Program-made: the position numbers and the translations under genes
Shown here: piece by piece, positions 24,485-32,874 of the stretch
Layout: each line of letters begins with the position of its first letter
How positions within the stretch are numbered: position 1 is the first letter of the stretch
DNA from: Aquincolibacterium sp964606385
GTDB taxonomy: Bacteria; Omnitrophota; Omnitrophia; Omnitrophales; Aquincolibacteriaceae
NCBI GenBank assembly: GCA_964606385.1
Contig: CAZSFZ010000010.1
Coordinates: 1-64,000 of the forward strand
Reading direction: 5' to 3'
DNA: 64,000 bases
Notes under the pieces: model-generated
The model's database searches: none
What the model was told of the DNA's origin: nothing
Seen by the model: only the letters and a program-made list of their open reading frames with translations

Positions 24485-25486
24485 ATGATCATCGGTCTGA
24501 CGGGGAAAAACGGGTCGGGAAAAGGGGAAGCCGCGACGTTTCTGAAAGACCGCGGGTTCCATTACTACTCACTTTCCGATGCGCTCCGCGAGGAAGCCAA
24601 GAAACGCGGTCAGGAGATCACCCGGGATGTCCTCGTCGTGCTTGGCAACGAATTGCGCGAAAAAGAAGGCCCCGGCTGTCTCGCGGAACGCATTTTCGCG
24701 AAGCTTGATCCGGAAAAAAATTATGTGATCGATTCCATTCGCCATCCTTCCGAGGTCCAGGTCTTCCGCCGCCGCAATGATTTTACGCTGATCCGCGTCC
24801 ACGCCCCTGAAAGACTCCGTTTTGAACGCTTGAAACAGCGCGGCCGTGAAAATGATCCTAGGGTGTGGGAGGACTTTCAGGCGCTTGAAGCCAAAGAAGC
24901 CAAAAGCGCGAGCAAGACCGACCAGCAGCTGGACCAGACGATCGCCTCGGCGGACCTTCAGATCGACAATAACGGGCCGCTCAAAGAGATGCATGAAAAG
25001 GTCAAAACGGTCCTTTTGGAACTCGCGCAAAAAGCGCCGCGCCCCGGCTGGGATGAATATTTCATGAATATCGCCAAGGTCGTGGCCATGCGCGCCAACT
25101 GCATGAAACGGAAGATCGCCGCCGTGATCGTGAAGGACAAGCGGATCATCTCGACCGGTTATAACGGCACGCCGCGCGGGATCAAGAATTGCAGCGACGG
25201 CGGCTGCCCCCGCTGCAACGCGGTCGACGCGTCCGGAAAAGACCTGGGCGAATGCCTTTGTTCGCACGGGGAAGAGAACGCGATCGTGCAGGCGGCCTAT
25301 CACGGCGTCAGCGTGAAGGGCGCCACGATCTACACGACTTTTTCTCCCTGCCTGATGTGCACCAAGATGATCATTAATTCCGGGATCGCCGAAGTGGTTT
25401 ATCAGGGAAATTATCCGTTCCTCGAGACCTCCCTCAAACTGCTGGAGCAAGCCGGCGTCACGGTCCGCAAGATCGCTTCTTCCTGA
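24485..25486 (+). CDS. P-loop kinase-like / dCMP deaminase fusion
   Basis: The 333-residue protein combines two domains. Residues 1-185 resemble a dephospho-CoA/nucleotide kinase, with Walker A GKNGSGKG (7-14). Residues 190-333 are a zinc-dependent dCMP deaminase with NCSDGGCPRCN, CSHGEENA (His and Glu near 261-263) and SPCLMC (about 289-292). The deaminase resembles eukaryotic Dcd1-type enzymes (GGCPRCN, ECLC, EEN), with Gly where most have Ala in HAE. The same two-part layout occurs in yeast Dcd1 and in the phage-defence enzyme AvcD/DcdV. Which of these it resembles in function cannot be told from sequence alone. Confidence 0.85.
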   Translation: MIIGLTGKNGSGKGEAATFLKDRGFHYYSLSDALREEAKKRGQEITRDVLVVLGNELREKEGPGCLAERIFAKLDPEKNYVIDSIRHPSEVQVFRRRNDFTLIRVHAPERLRFERLKQRGRENDPRVWEDFQALEAKEAKSASKTDQQLDQTIASADLQIDNNGPLKEMHEKVKTVLLELAQKAPRPGWDEYFMNIAKVVAMRANCMKRKIAAVIVKDKRIISTGYNGTPRGIKNCSDGGCPRCNAVDASGKDLGECLCSHGEENAIVQAAYHGVSVKGATIYTTFSPCLMCTKMIINSGIAEVVYQGNYPFLETSLKLLEQAGVTVRKIASS

Positions 25487-25498
25487 ACCGGAGGTCCT

Positions 25499-26656
25499 AT
25501 GGCTGAAGAAGGAAAGACCTTCCGCGCAAGTTTCGGGCTCAAGGGGATCGTTCAGCATCAGCTCGACCAAAGTTATCACAGCCCTCTCATCGAAAAATTG
25601 CGTGCCGCGGGCTACGCGCTTAAGACCGGGCGCCTTGAGATCCATCTCGCCAGGGAATTCGGCTTCTGTTATGGGGTCGAGCGCGCTGTCGAATACGCCT
25701 ATGAGACCCGCGCGCGCTTTCCCGATCGCCGCATTTTCCTCACCAACGAGATCATCCATAACCCGCGTGTGAATGCCGAGCTCCAGGGGATGGGCGTGAA
25801 GATCCTTGCCGATGACGTTTCCCGCGCCGAGATCACCGAAAACGATGTTGTGATCATGCCGGCCTTCGGGGTGCCGGTGGAGGCGTTGCGCGAATTTCAG
25901 AAAAAAGGCTGCGTGATCGTGGATACGACCTGCGGGTCCGTGATGAGTGTGTGGCGCCGCGTGGAAGACTACAACAAGGACGGTTTTACTTCGGTGATCC
26001 ACGGGCACTACGCGCATGAGGAAACGCGCGCGACCTGTTCGCGGGCTTCCCAATACCTGGTGGTCCGGGATAAAGAGCAGGCGGAACATGTTTGCCGGTA
26101 CATTCAAGGCAAGATGAAGCGGCAGGCTTTTCTTGAGGAATTCAAAGATGCCTGTTCGAAGGGTTTTGATCCGGACCGGGACCTCGGCAAGATCGGTTTT
26201 GCCAACCAGACAACAATGCTCTCGCGCGAATCGACCGAGATCTCGGAAATGCTGCGCGGTGCCCTCCAATCCCGGTACGGTGCCGGCACGATCCCGGACC
26301 GTTTCCGCCATTTCGACACGATTTGCTCGGCGACCCAGGACCGGCAGGACGCGATCCGTGTGCTCGGCGAAAAAAAACCGGATGTGATCCTCGTGATCGG
26401 AGGGTATAAATCGAGCAATACGGGACACCTGGCCGAGATCGCCTCCAAATTCTGTCCCACCTACCATGTGGAAGACGCGACCTCGATCCTTTCGCGCGAA
26501 AAGATCCGTCACAAAAAGATCGGGTCCCAGGAAGTGCTTGAGACAGCAGACTGGCTTCCGGGCGGGGAGATCCGGGTCGGCGTGACCGCGGGGGCATCCA
26601 CCCCGAACCGGCTGGTTGAAGAAGTGATCCAGCGCCTCATTGATATCTCCGCTTAA
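25499..26656 (+). CDS. ispH: 4-hydroxy-3-methylbut-2-enyl diphosphate reductase IspH, long type
   Basis: Last MEP-pathway enzyme, reducing HMBPP to IPP and DMAPP with a [4Fe-4S] cluster. The three cluster cysteines are in FGFCYGVE (C57), DTTCGSV (about 145) and TICSAT (about 276). Substrate-binding segments TNEIIHNP, GHYAHEET and GGYKSSNT are intact. At 385 residues with a 45-residue N-terminal extension it belongs to the long group otherwise typical of cyanobacteria and plastids, not the roughly 310-residue proteobacterial type. Gap to the deaminase fusion is 12 bp. Confidence 0.93.
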   Translation: MAEEGKTFRASFGLKGIVQHQLDQSYHSPLIEKLRAAGYALKTGRLEIHLAREFGFCYGVERAVEYAYETRARFPDRRIFLTNEIIHNPRVNAELQGMGVKILADDVSRAEITENDVVIMPAFGVPVEALREFQKKGCVIVDTTCGSVMSVWRRVEDYNKDGFTSVIHGHYAHEETRATCSRASQYLVVRDKEQAEHVCRYIQGKMKRQAFLEEFKDACSKGFDPDRDLGKIGFANQTTMLSRESTEISEMLRGALQSRYGAGTIPDRFRHFDTICSATQDRQDAIRVLGEKKPDVILVIGGYKSSNTGHLAEIASKFCPTYHVEDATSILSREKIRHKKIGSQEVLETADWLPGGEIRVGVTAGASTPNRLVEEVIQRLIDISA

Positions 26657-26663
26657 GATAGAA

Positions 26664-27209
26664 ATGAACTTTAAAGATCTGATCCAAAAGCGGCGGAGCG
26701 TCAGGAAATATTCCGGTCGCCCCATCCCCAAAGACGACATCTTGAAATGCCTTGAGGCGGCGCGGCTTGCGCCGTCGGCGTGTAATTCCCAGCCGTGGCA
26801 TTTCATTGTGATCGATGATCCCGCCTTGAAGGACCGGGTGGCCGGCCGGATCTTCTCTGGGGTTTACTCCATGAATCAATTCGCCAAAGAGGCGCCGGTA
26901 CTGATCGCCGTGGTGACGGAAAGATCGAAGTTTCTGGCTTCGTTCGGCGGGCAGGTCCGGGACACGAGCTACTGCCTGATCGATATCGGGATCGCCTGCG
27001 AACATTTAATCCTGCAGGCCGAAGAACTCGGGATCGGGAGCTGCTGGATCGGCTGGTTCGATGAGAAAGCCTTGAAAGAAGAATTGGGGATCGCCAAAAA
27101 TAAAAAGATCGATATTGTGATCCCATTGGGATATTCTGCGGAGGATAAGATTCTCCCCAAGACGAGGAAAACATTGGCCGAGGTCAGTTCTTTTAACAGG
27201 TATGAATAG
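26664..27209 (+). CDS. Nitroreductase-family flavoprotein
   Basis: FMN-dependent NAD(P)H oxidoreductase of 181 residues. The family N-terminus KRRSVRKYSGRPIP, the flavin-binding stretch LAPSACNSQPWHF and the dimer segment AEELGIGSCWIGWF are present. ATG 26664 starts 7 bp after the ispH stop. No ribosome-binding site is obvious. Substrate unknown. Confidence 0.92.
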   Translation: MNFKDLIQKRRSVRKYSGRPIPKDDILKCLEAARLAPSACNSQPWHFIVIDDPALKDRVAGRIFSGVYSMNQFAKEAPVLIAVVTERSKFLASFGGQVRDTSYCLIDIGIACEHLILQAEELGIGSCWIGWFDEKALKEELGIAKNKKIDIVIPLGYSAEDKILPKTRKTLAEVSSFNRYE

Positions 27210-27242
27210 CCGCGCGAAGAGCGCGTCATAAAGGAGAAGATC

Positions 27243-27530
27243 ATGAAAGAAAAAATCATCCACGGATTTTTGGTGCTGTCCCTCGCTTTTTTCGCGGGGA
27301 TCCCGGGACTTTGTGCCGAGGGAGATGATTCCATCATCAGCGAAGAGGGACAAGCCAGCACTGCTAGCGCGGCAGGGGAGTTTGAAGAGGTATTTACCGG
27401 GGATGACACGGGAGCTTCGGATCCTTCCGAGTTCGAGGGCGATTCGGAGAATATGCCCGGAGAAAGAGCTCCTGAAAATATGCCGATGGATGATGCGCCC
27501 GTCGATGCGGGAATGGGCGTCGCGATCTGA
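27243..27530 (+). CDS. Small exported acidic protein, hypothetical
   Basis: The 95-residue protein has a signal peptide (1-24, cleavage likely after LCA) and an acidic, low-complexity mature part rich in Asp, Glu, Ser and Pro, with no Cys. A good ribosome-binding site (AAAGGAG) precedes ATG 27243. No known family. Its stop lies 3 bp from the stop of the convergent efp-like gene. Confidence 0.6.
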   Translation: MKEKIIHGFLVLSLAFFAGIPGLCAEGDDSIISEEGQASTASAAGEFEEVFTGDDTGASDPSEFEGDSENMPGERAPENMPMDDAPVDAGMGVAI

Positions 27531-27533
27531 ACT

Positions 27534-28106
27534 TTAGGCCCTGCCGGAGACTTCTCCGGTTTCGGTATTGACGCGGACCACGGTTCCGATCTCGGCGTAA
27601 AGAGGCGCCTGGACTTCCAGGCCCGTTTCCAGCTTGGCTTTCTTGAGCGAACGGCCTGAGGCGGAAATGCCTTTGACGACGGGGTCCGTTTCGGTGATGG
27701 CCAGTTCGACATAAACGGGAAGTTCAAGCGAGACCACCGCACCGTTCAGTTTTAAGGCGATCACTTCCTGGTTCTCTTTCAGATAAAGCTTCTGCTCCCC
27801 GAGTTTTTCCGCCGTGAGCATGAACTCTTCATAGCTCGCGTTATCCATGAAGTAATAATCAGTTCCCGAGATGTACTGGAACACCGCGGGCACTTTCTCA
27901 ACGTCCGGCACATCGAACTTTTCGCTGGTTTTGAACGTCTTATCGAGGACGGCGCCGTTCAGGAGATTGCGTACCCTGGCCTTGACCATGGTGGAGGCAC
28001 CTCGCGCGGACGGTGTCGCGAATTTGACATCCAGCACGAAATAAGGCTGTCCGTCCACGTTGATATAAAGTTTCTTTTCCAGTTCGCTGGCCGAGATCTC
28101 AGACAT
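27534..28106 (-). CDS. Elongation factor P family, EfpL/YeiP-like
   Basis: Ribosome-binding factor that relieves stalling at proline-rich or related motifs. The 190-residue, three-domain protein is the usual length. The tip loop of domain I reads ATPSARGASTMVKARVRNL. Canonical EF-P has PGKGxAF with a modifiable Lys, while YeiP/EfpL has a P(S/T)ARGAA loop with an unmodified Arg, so this is the EfpL-type tip. Domain III carries GISASGRSLKKAKLETGL. No efp-modifying enzyme is nearby. A second, canonical efp could exist elsewhere in the genome. Confidence 0.85.
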   Translation of the reverse strand: MSEISASELEKKLYINVDGQPYFVLDVKFATPSARGASTMVKARVRNLLNGAVLDKTFKTSEKFDVPDVEKVPAVFQYISGTDYYFMDNASYEEFMLTAEKLGEQKLYLKENQEVIALKLNGAVVSLELPVYVELAITETDPVVKGISASGRSLKKAKLETGLEVQAPLYAEIGTVVRVNTETGEVSGRA

Positions 28107-28167
28107 AACAGTTCCTTTTTAAATGACCGCGCAATCTTGCGGCAGGCAAGTTGCAGGGGGAATTTAA

Positions 28168-28189
28168 TCCGCCAACGTTTTATGGCGGA
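28168..28189. repeat. Small hairpin TCCGCC/GGCGGA
   Basis: TCCGCC (28168-28173) pairs with GGCGGA (28184-28189) around AACGTTTTAT. It lies in the 5' region of the EF-P gene and may be a dispersed repeat or part of its leader. Confidence 0.5.
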
Positions 28190-28276
28190 CGAATAAAAAC
28201 GTTCTTTAAAGAGGCGCCATTCTATACGATGCGGGAGGGATGGGAAAGCTCTCTTCTGTGATCGAAGGGACTAGCC

Positions 28277-28297
28277 CCTGCCTGTCCGGCAGGCAGG
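28277..28297. repeat. Hairpin CCTGCCTG/CAGGCAGG
   Basis: CCTGCCTG (28277-28284) pairs with CAGGCAGG (28290-28297) around TCCGG, followed by a T-rich stretch about 10 nt later. It resembles common dispersed CCTGCCGGACAGG-type palindromes. Confidence 0.6.
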
Positions 28298-28401
28298 CAA
28301 TTAATCGTTTTATTTTTAAGTGGAGCATTGGACACACTCCGCGAAATCGGCGATAATGCCTCCACGTTACTACTTCCACCGCATTTTTGAGGAACTCAGG
28401 T

Positions 28402-28489
28402 CATGCCCAATCTTTCATCAAAAAATGAAAGGGTTGATTGGACTAGCCCTGACAACCTTTATTTAAAAGAAAAGAGATGTCAGGACATG
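28402..28489. repeat. Double-hairpin CATG element, copy 1 (queD)
   Basis: CATG at 28402 opens the element and CATG at 28486-28489 closes it. Hairpin B is CCAATC/GATTGG (28407-28412 with 28436-28441), with a nested CTTTCAT/ATGAAAG. Then comes CTAG (28443-28446). Hairpin A is CCTGACA/TGTCAGG (28448-28454 with 28478-28484) with the loop ACCTTTATTTAAAAGAAAAG plus three bases. The closing ATG is the likely start codon of queD. Related elements are at 36407, 43598 and 6596. Confidence 0.85.
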
Positions 28490-28891
28490 TTTAAAGTCGC
28501 TAAAACGATCTATTTTAATTACGGGCATCGCCTCCTGGGAGGCTCTCATAACAAGTGTTCTCATCTTCATGGCCACAGCGCGCGCGTGGAGATCGAAATG
28601 GCGACCCCTAAGCTTAATCGACAGGGGATGGTCGTGGATTTTTTTGATATCAAGCGGACGATCGGGGAATGGATCGACCGGAGCCTCGACCACAAGATGA
28701 TCCTCTGGAACAAAGACCCTCTCGCGAAACTTCTCAAAAAAGCTGGGGAGCCCGTGGTGCTTGTGAAAGAAAACCCGACCGCGGAAATGCTCGCCCGGAA
28801 GATCTTTGAGGAAGCCCGCCGGATGAAACTGCCGGTCTCCAAAGTCACGCTTTGGGAGAACCAGGACAGCTTCGCGGTTTATCAGACATAA
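28487..28891 (+). CDS. queD: 6-carboxy-5,6,7,8-tetrahydropterin synthase QueD
   Basis: Makes 6-carboxytetrahydropterin from dihydroneopterin triphosphate for queuosine (7-deazaguanine) synthesis. From ATG 28487 the protein is 134 residues. Zinc ligands are H14 (NYGHRL) and H28/H30 (SHLHGH), with catalytic Cys24. The frame stays open to 28403, but those 28 residues lie in the double-hairpin element and are not family sequence. The start codon is the right-hand CATG of that element, which ends AGGACATG. No preQ1 riboswitch is visible. A TPR gene follows after 5 bp. Confidence 0.92.
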   Translation: MFKVAKTIYFNYGHRLLGGSHNKCSHLHGHSARVEIEMATPKLNRQGMVVDFFDIKRTIGEWIDRSLDHKMILWNKDPLAKLLKKAGEPVVLVKENPTAEMLARKIFEEARRMKLPVSKVTLWENQDSFAVYQT

Positions 28892-28896
28892 ATAGA

Positions 28897-29640
28897 ATGA
28901 AAAGAATCTTTCTTACCGCTATGTTGTGCTTGAGCGCATGGATCTTCATTCCTTTCCAAGGTTTTGCCGGTGACTCCCAGGAAGAGATTTTAGAGACGGG
29001 GATCAAATATTCCGAGCAAAGGGAATACGGCAAGGCCATCCAGGAGCTTGATAAGGTCCTCAAAGAAGACCCCCGTAATGCCCGCGCTTATCTTGCCAGG
29101 GGCGGCGCCTATGCGGAACTCGGCGATGCGGACAAAGCCATTCTCGATCTTGATAAAGCCATCGAGATCTTTCCTGTGAATCCGGAAGCCTACAACAACC
29201 GCGCTCTTGCCTATAATAAAAAGGGCGACTTTGACCGGGCGATCGGTGATTGCACCAAAGCATTGAGTTTTAATCCCTCGTCCGCGAAGGCCCACCATAC
29301 CCGGGGGAATGCCTATGCCTTTAAGGGGAATCTGAATTACGCGATCATCGATTTTGATAAAGCCATCGAGTTCGATTCCTCCTACGCCAGGGCTTATTTT
29401 GACCGCGCTCTTGCGTATTATCTTCAAAGAAACCTGGACCGGGCGATCTCCGATTACAGCACGGCCATCGAAAATGATCCTCTGTATGTCGAAGCTTATA
29501 ACAATCGCGCCGCGGCTTATTTGGATAAAAAAGAATATGACCGGAGCTGGGCCGATATCCATCAGGTCGAATCGCTGGGGGGCAAGGTCCAGCCGGATCT
29601 GCTCGGAGATCTGAAAAAAGCCTCCGGAAGAGATAAATAA
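28897..29640 (+). CDS. Exported TPR-repeat protein
   Basis: The 247-residue protein has a signal peptide (1-23, ending GFAG) and about six tetratricopeptide repeats filling the rest, each with the A-Y-x-N-R-A/G-x-A-Y signature (for example AYLARGGAYAELGDADKAI and AYNNRALAYNKKGDFDRAI). Such proteins are usually periplasmic adaptors. ATG 28897 starts 5 bp after queD, so they are probably co-transcribed. Partner unknown. Confidence 0.88.
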   Translation: MKRIFLTAMLCLSAWIFIPFQGFAGDSQEEILETGIKYSEQREYGKAIQELDKVLKEDPRNARAYLARGGAYAELGDADKAILDLDKAIEIFPVNPEAYNNRALAYNKKGDFDRAIGDCTKALSFNPSSAKAHHTRGNAYAFKGNLNYAIIDFDKAIEFDSSYARAYFDRALAYYLQRNLDRAISDYSTAIENDPLYVEAYNNRAAAYLDKKEYDRSWADIHQVESLGGKVQPDLLGDLKKASGRDK

Positions 29641-29644
29641 AGTT

Positions 29645-32600
29645 ATGTCCAAGACCCTTCTCGTCGGCCCGGCAGGTTGCGGGAAGACGCACCAACTCCT
29701 CGATCGTTTCGGCCAAGCCCTTTCAAACGCGCCGGATCCGCTTGCCTCGGACCTTTTCTTTATCGTTCCTTCCGCCGAACATACCGAACGCGTGATCTCG
29801 CTTTTGATCCAACAAGGCCTTAAAGGATTTTTCCACAAGCGAGTGACCACGCTTTCCCGGCTTGCGAATGATCTTTTTCGCATCACCGATGTCCCCGTTG
29901 TTTCCAGCCTGACGCGCACAATGATCATCCGGGACCTTATCCGGGAGAATGCCTGGGACTATTTCAGCGAAGTCTTCGATCAACCCGGATTTTTGGGGCT
30001 CATGACCCAATGCGTCACCGAATTGAAAGAATCCTGTATTCCCCCCGAAATTTTCCGTGAACGCATGAATGCGCTCAAAGGTTTTGAGCCTGCCTATGGC
30101 GCCAAATACGAGGCCCTCGCCGGTTTTTACGAACAATATGAGGCGCGACTCAAGGCCCGGGGTTTGAGGGATGGCCAGGATGCCCTCCGGATCTACCGGG
30201 AAAGACAGAAGAAAACCAAAGTCCCGGTCAAACGGTTCCGTTCGGTCTGGATCGACGGCTTTTTCGATTTTTCTAACCTGCAGATCGAATATCTTCGCGA
30301 GCTTTCCGGTATTACGGAGGACGTGACGATCACGTTGACTATGGAAGAAGAAAGGGAAGGCGTTTTTGAGGCTGTGAACCGGACGAGGCAAGACCTCGAA
30401 AAACTCGGGTTTCGGGTCCACATGATGAAAACGCGGTCTTATCGCACGGAAAATCCCGATCTTTTGTTCCTGCAAAGGAATATCTTTTCACAAAAAATCA
30501 CGGGAGAAGTGCCTCCGGGGCGTGATATCGCCCTGCTGGATGCGATCGGTACGGAAGGCGAGATCGAGATGATCGCGCGTCAGATCCACAAGTTATATGC
30601 GACAGGGGATTATCGGTATAGCGATTTCGCCGTTCTTTTCCGCCAGATCCGTCATTACGCTCCGGTGATCGCTTCGGTTTTTTCCCGCTACGGGATCCCC
30701 GCGGAGATTCATGAGCGTGACAGGCTGAAATTCTCATCCTGGATCGCGGCGGCGGCATCCCTCCTTGTTATTTTCCGGGACGGTTGGAAACGAGAAGATC
30801 TTTTTGCTTTTCTGAAATCCGGTTATACGCGCTGTTTTGGAAAAGACCGGGCCAAGGATGCGATGTGGCTTGCCGAATTCGAAAGAAGGTCTTTTTTGGA
30901 AGGAATAACGGAAACGCGCGAAGCCTGGCTTACGGACTGGAAACAAGGAGAGCCTGACGGTCTTGCGGCATTCAATCAAAATAAAAAAGAAACGCTCACG
31001 GCTCTCGCGCAACTTGAAGACCGTTTTCATTCCGCGAAGACCGCGGAAGACCACGCCAGGATCTTTCGGCAAGCGGTTTATGATGTTTTCGGCATCCTTG
31101 AGCCGAGCAATCGTTACACGGTCTTCACGCGGCGTGACGCGGCTTGCGTCCGGCGGTTCGAGGCCCTTTTGGAAGAGATCTGCGGCTATGGACCCGGTAA
31201 CGCAGTCCCGGAAGTTCCGTTCGAGAGCTTCGCGGATCATTTTCTTAGCCTTGTGGAGCTTGATGTTTATTCGCTCCATGAAAGGGACAAAAACCGCGTT
31301 CAGGTCTACGATATTTCGCTTGCCCGTCAAAAAGAATACAAGATCGTGTTCGTGGCGGGGCTGCTTGAAAAAGTGTTCCCCATGCAGGTGCAGGAAGACC
31401 CGCTCCTTTCGGACTGGGAGCGGAGGCTTGTGAACGCGGGCCTGGGGCATCCTTTGGCGGAATGCCTTCCCCGGCAGGACATCGAACGGTTCTTTTTTTA
31501 TCTCGCGGTCACGCGTGCCAAAGAAAAACTTTTTTTGAGCTGCCCGCATCTTGATTTCGAAGGGAAAGAATCCCTGCCTTCATTCTATCTGGAAGAAGTG
31601 AGGGAGCTTTTTCAGGGGCGTGTCCCCGTGATCCGCCAGGATCTTTCCCGGCCTTTTCCCGCGATCGAGGAAGCGATCACGCCGCGCGAGCGCGAGTCCG
31701 CGATCGTGGGCGCTCTCCGAAGCGCCGGCGGCCGGGAAGCCGGGGCAAAGGCCTTGGCCGGGCTCGCGGCGGACCCGAAAAGCCGGGAACGGTTATGTTT
31801 CGCGCTGGAATCCGTGGAGGCAAAGATCCGGGATCCCAAGATCCTGAAAGGAAGACATTTCGAAACTCCGGTGACCAGCCCGACGCGGGTTGAAACCTAT
31901 GCCAAATGTCCGTACCGTTATTTTTCCGAGAAAATTTTAAGGCTTAAAGAGACGGGGGAGGATGTTCGCGTGATGCAGAAAGGGAATGTGCTGCATCATG
32001 TGCTCCAGCAGTACTTTGACCCCCAGCTTAAGAAAGATCGTTCGGAAACGCTTGAGCAGTTCATTCAGCGGGAAATGGAGGAGGGCCTTCGCCGGAATCC
32101 GATGCAATGGACGGACCCTTATGAAGAGGCGCTCGACCGCCGCGAACTTTTCGAAATGCTGCTGGATTTTCTTCGTTATGAGACCGAACGGCTCAAAAAT
32201 TCTTCTTTTAAGCCCGCTTACGTGGAATGTTCTTTCGGCGATCCGGGGAAAAACGCCCCACCGGTCCTTGAAGTCGAGGACCATGGGAAACGGATCAAAC
32301 TGCGCGGGCGCGTGGACCGCATTGATACGGATGAAAAAAAACAATACGCGGTGGTGGTCGATTACAAGCGCTCCGCGAAGTTCAAATCGGCGGACCTTGA
32401 ACTTGGGACAGCGTTGCAATTACCGCTCTACCTCCTGGCGGTCCGGGAACACTTGGGCCTTCAGCCTCTCGGGGCCGAGATCTATTCCGTTCGTGACCAT
32501 AAAAAAAGCGGCTTTTACTGCAAAGGGGCCGCGCAATTATTTGATAAGGAATTTTCGTCGAGATCCCAGCTGCCGGATGAAGTGTTCCAAAGGGTCCTGG

Positions 32601-32803
32601 ATCGCGCGGTGTTGTTTTTACGGAAGTTTAGCCGGGAGATAGCTTCGGGCGAGATCTCCGTTCGCCCGCGGGACTGCGAAAGTTTTTGCCCTTACGATAC
32701 GGTATGCCGTGTCGAGAAATGGAAATTGCCGCTGTTCCTTGAGGAGATTCGTAAGGAGGACGAAAAAGCCGGACTTTGTGAGAAACACGGGCTTGTCAAA
32801 TAA
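29645..32803 (+). CDS. AddB-like helicase/nuclease subunit with Fe-S-stapled PD-(D/E)XK domain
   Basis: Probable subunit of an AddAB/RexAB-type double-strand-break resection nuclease. The 1052-residue protein has Walker A GPAGCGKT (8-15), a UvrD-like helicase-fold body and a C-terminal RecB-type nuclease domain with the metal residues in VDRIDT and VVDYKRS. Four cysteines frame that domain, KCPYRYF (about 755) and CESFCPYDTVC (about 1011, 1015, 1021), as in the AddB iron-sulfur staple. No addA/recB partner lies in the window; the downstream genes are response regulators. It follows the TPR gene by 4 bp. Confidence 0.82.
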   Translation: MSKTLLVGPAGCGKTHQLLDRFGQALSNAPDPLASDLFFIVPSAEHTERVISLLIQQGLKGFFHKRVTTLSRLANDLFRITDVPVVSSLTRTMIIRDLIRENAWDYFSEVFDQPGFLGLMTQCVTELKESCIPPEIFRERMNALKGFEPAYGAKYEALAGFYEQYEARLKARGLRDGQDALRIYRERQKKTKVPVKRFRSVWIDGFFDFSNLQIEYLRELSGITEDVTITLTMEEEREGVFEAVNRTRQDLEKLGFRVHMMKTRSYRTENPDLLFLQRNIFSQKITGEVPPGRDIALLDAIGTEGEIEMIARQIHKLYATGDYRYSDFAVLFRQIRHYAPVIASVFSRYGIPAEIHERDRLKFSSWIAAAASLLVIFRDGWKREDLFAFLKSGYTRCFGKDRAKDAMWLAEFERRSFLEGITETREAWLTDWKQGEPDGLAAFNQNKKETLTALAQLEDRFHSAKTAEDHARIFRQAVYDVFGILEPSNRYTVFTRRDAACVRRFEALLEEICGYGPGNAVPEVPFESFADHFLSLVELDVYSLHERDKNRVQVYDISLARQKEYKIVFVAGLLEKVFPMQVQEDPLLSDWERRLVNAGLGHPLAECLPRQDIERFFFYLAVTRAKEKLFLSCPHLDFEGKESLPSFYLEEVRELFQGRVPVIRQDLSRPFPAIEEAITPRERESAIVGALRSAGGREAGAKALAGLAADPKSRERLCFALESVEAKIRDPKILKGRHFETPVTSPTRVETYAKCPYRYFSEKILRLKETGEDVRVMQKGNVLHHVLQQYFDPQLKKDRSETLEQFIQREMEEGLRRNPMQWTDPYEEALDRRELFEMLLDFLRYETERLKNSSFKPAYVECSFGDPGKNAPPVLEVEDHGKRIKLRGRVDRIDTDEKKQYAVVVDYKRSAKFKSADLELGTALQLPLYLLAVREHLGLQPLGAEIYSVRDHKKSGFYCKGAAQLFDKEFSSRSQLPDEVFQRVLDRAVLFLRKFSREIASGEISVRPRDCESFCPYDTVCRVEKWKLPLFLEEIRKEDEKAGLCEKHGLVK

Positions 32804-32874
32804 GCCCGATACGCTTATGATAACCCGACGTCGATGATTGACAGGGTGAGAAAAAAAAGGAGTTCATAAACGTC

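Larger units (their letters stand above)
28107..28401. other. Intergenic region upstream of the EF-P gene
   Basis: No gene is supported in this stretch. It holds the 5' region of the leftward EF-P gene, with AAAGGA (Shine-Dalgarno) next to its start, two small hairpins (28168-28189 and 28277-28297) and no convincing promoter. The double-hairpin element begins at 28402. Confidence 0.6.

Noticed and set aside
24569..26806. A 745-codon open frame on the minus strand
   Set aside because: It is antisense to the kinase-deaminase, ispH and nitroreductase genes, which all have clear family motifs. The GC-rich third positions of those genes keep the opposite frame open.
28402..28489. preQ1 riboswitch upstream of queD
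   Set aside because: The sequence is a double hairpin shared with two genes unrelated to queuosine and lacks the preQ1 aptamer pattern.
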